A stretch of DNA of 7,593 nucleotides, from positions 29,629 to 37,221 of the forward strand of contig DGYJ01000105.1 of assembly GCA_002396665.1 (NCBI GenBank), written 5' to 3'. This document shows, in pieces, positions 6,225 to 7,593 of the stretch. Below the pieces are notes generated by a model. It searched no databases and was not told where the DNA came from. It was given only the letters and a program-made list of their open reading frames with translations. Position 1 is the first letter of the stretch. Every line of letters begins with the position of its first letter. A program made the translations under genes and the position numbers. This stretch comes from Bdellovibrionaceae bacterium UBA5009. GTDB lineage: Bacteria; Bdellovibrionota; Bdellovibrionia; Bdellovibrionales; Bdellovibrionaceae.

Positions 6225-7075
6225 CAATACAATCCCCTCCGAACTCAGGATCAACGATCTATATTATCTCTGATGGGACTGGGGAAACCGCATCAACAAT
6301 GATTCGAGCAGCACTTGTGCAGTACTCGAACCGCGACATCGACATTGTCAGATGCAAAAATGTTAGAACCGATTCCCAGGCCGAAGCCGTCATCGAAGAA
6401 TGTTATGAACGAAAAGGGCTTATTGTTTTTACTGTGGCCTCGCAAAGCTTAAGAATAAAGATTTCAGAAAAAGCCAAAGAAAAAGGAATTCCAACCATTG
6501 ACCTTTTAGGTCCACTTTTAAATTCTTTAGATACTTTTTTTGGAACTCAATATGAATCCCAAGTGAATGTTCTACGCGCTGTCGACGAATCCTACTTCAA
6601 ACGAATTGAAGCCATAGAGTTCACAGTTAAACATGATGATGGGAAAACCTTAAATGATTTAGACAAGGCCGACATTGTCCTTGTGGGCATTAGTCGCACA
6701 AGCAAGACCCCTCTTTCAGTTTTCCTGAGCCATAAGGGCTGGAAGGTCGCCAACGTCCCGCTGGTCGTGAATTCGCCACTTCCAGAGCAACTTTTTAAAA
6801 TCGATCAAAGACGTATTGTGGGTTTGATTATCGATATAGAGTCATTACAAAGAATCCGTAAAAATAGACTGGAAAAATTTGGACAAGACGCTGGCGGGGA
6901 ATACGCCTCTTTATCTCAAATCATGAAAGAAATCGAGTATGCCGAACAGCTCTTCAAGCAAAATCGTCGATGGCCTGTCTTCAATGTCACAGAACGCGCC
7001 CTGGAAGAAACCGCAAGCGAAATCGTTCGCGTGATTTCTGCTAGATTGGGCTTACCTGACTCTGTCTTATTTTAA
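6221..7075 (+). CDS. PPDK/PEP synthase regulatory protein (DUF299 bifunctional kinase/pyrophosphorylase)
   Basis: Members of this family inactivate pyruvate phosphate dikinase (PPDK) or PEP synthase by ADP-dependent Thr phosphorylation and reactivate them by phosphate-dependent pyrophosphorolysis, so controlling flux between pyruvate and PEP in the cytoplasm. The 284-residue product, normal in length, shows the N-terminal IYIISDGTGETA (13-24), the P-loop-like GISRTSKTP (156-164) within DIVLVGISRTSKTPLSVFLS, the following GWKVANVPLV (173-182), and the C-terminal RWPVFNVTERALEETASEI (250-268). All family landmarks are present and no disruption is visible. The ATG overlaps the stop of the upstream unknown gene, and no good ribosome site precedes it, implying coupling. 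Whether the target is PPDK (PDRP) or PEP synthase (PpsR) cannot be told from this window because neither gene is here, so I leave the symbol blank. Confidence 0.95.
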   Translation: MTIQSPPNSGSTIYIISDGTGETASTMIRAALVQYSNRDIDIVRCKNVRTDSQAEAVIEECYERKGLIVFTVASQSLRIKISEKAKEKGIPTIDLLGPLLNSLDTFFGTQYESQVNVLRAVDESYFKRIEAIEFTVKHDDGKTLNDLDKADIVLVGISRTSKTPLSVFLSHKGWKVANVPLVVNSPLPEQLFKIDQRRIVGLIIDIESLQRIRKNRLEKFGQDAGGEYASLSQIMKEIEYAEQLFKQNRRWPVFNVTERALEETASEIVRVISARLGLPDSVLF

Positions 7076-7090
7076 ACGTCAATTGCAGCA

Positions 7091-7103
7091 GGCCCTTGGG
7101 GCC
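7091..7103. terminator. GC-only hairpin between convergent genes, weak terminator candidate
   Basis: GGCCC (7091-7095), a ttg loop and GGGCC (7099-7103) form a perfect 5-bp stem in the 32-base gap between the DUF299 gene stop and the convergent LysR-type gene stop. The stem is short and a proper T-run is missing on both strands (only cattttctc from 7111 on the plus side), so it may be a weak or factor-assisted terminator for one or both operons. Confidence 0.35.
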
Positions 7104-7107
7104 GCGA

Positions 7108-7593
7108 CTACATTTTCTCTTGCTGGGATAATGTTTGATACAAAGTTTCGCAAAGAACTTTCTTTTCCGACTTATTTGGATAGTAAAACATCAAATCCAT
7201 TTCATAGTGCAAATCTTTAACATGGGTCCGTGAAAGTCGCCCTGATCGAACTTGCTTCTTAATTGAATGTGCTGGAATGAATCCCCAGCCAAGTCCTGAT
7301 TCGATGACCCGCTTCAATGTCCCAACATTTGAAGATTCAAAGATAGTATTTAACTGAACACCAGTCTCTTTCACTTTATTTTGTATGATTTTATCAAAGG
7401 CAGGATACTCGTCACAAAAATTGACAAATGGAATTTGATTCAACTGTGAAAAATTAATTTGCTGGGGAAGCTCTGTATCTTTGCCAGACCCCACTAACCA
7501 CATCTCTTCTTTGATTAAAAATTTGGCCTCAGTCGAAGGCTGAATTTGATTTTTAAACTGGGCCGGGATTTCTGGTAAAATAAGGATATCAAG
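7108..7593 (-). CDS. LysR-family transcriptional regulator, effector-binding domain (5' end outside window)
   Basis: The frame is open from the right edge to the TAG at 7110-7108, giving the last 161 residues of a protein whose N-terminus, including any helix-turn-helix, lies beyond the window. The fragment looks like the substrate-binding domain of a LysR-type regulator: it begins within LDILILPE, has KEEMWLVGS (28-36), IPFVNF, the segment FESSNVGTLKRVIESGLGWGFIPAHSI, where the family has its conserved V-x-x-G-x-G-x-x-x-P pattern, and a final strand-helix pair. An internal ATG at 7503 is not the start, since upstream codons continue the fold. Ligand and targets are unknown; LysR genes often regulate the divergent neighbour, which is not visible. 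It is convergent with the DUF299 operon, so it is probably unrelated in transcription. Confidence 0.85.
   Translation of the reverse strand, partial: LDILILPEIPAQFKNQIQPSTEAKFLIKEEMWLVGSGKDTELPQQINFSQLNQIPFVNFCDEYPAFDKIIQNKVKETGVQLNTIFESSNVGTLKRVIESGLGWGFIPAHSIKKQVRSGRLSRTHVKDLHYEMDLMFYYPNKSEKKVLCETLYQTLSQQEKM

Overview
The window reads as ordinary chromosomal DNA of a Gram-negative bacterium. It encodes a lipoprotein signal peptide, a secreted beta-barrel protein with a C-terminal Phe, and housekeeping genes. The mix of nrdR, nusB, a DUF299 (PPDK/PEP synthase) regulator, an RsmB-type methyltransferase and large orphan envelope proteins, with A+T-leaning composition, would fit the Bdellovibrionota or a neighbouring 'deltaproteobacterial' lineage. 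That placement is an inference from gene content, not a proof.

Layout. A leftward cluster fills positions 1-4114. A small predicted outer-membrane beta-barrel protein (4114-3458) overlaps the TTG start of an RsmB/NOP2-Sun family RNA m5C methyltransferase (3461-2232). After a 108-base gap comes a very large predicted lipoprotein (from 2123, running off the left edge). A divergent intergenic region (4115-4265) holds a perfect 7-bp inverted repeat just ahead of the strong ribosome binding site of nrdR, and a weak promoter candidate.

The rightward cluster is nrdR (4266), nusB (4781), two unrecognised genes (5173 and 5658) and a DUF299 bifunctional kinase/pyrophosphorylase gene (6221-7075). All junctions are 23 bases or less, or overlap, so the five genes look like one operon. 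A GC-only hairpin sits in the 32-base gap between this operon and a convergent LysR-type regulator gene that enters from the right edge (7593-7108).

How the genes may work together. NrdR represses ribonucleotide reductase genes, NusB acts in rRNA antitermination, the methyltransferase modifies RNA (probably 16S rRNA), and the DUF299 protein switches PPDK or PEP synthase by phosphorylation. The rightward operon thus mixes dNTP supply, rRNA synthesis and central carbon control, all growth-linked functions. The leftward cluster joins RNA modification with envelope proteins. I did not find a convincing new multi-gene system (no defence, mobile, CRISPR or phage signature). The best leads are the orphan lipoprotein, the two unknown genes coupled to nusB and the DUF299 gene, and the nrdR leader hairpin.
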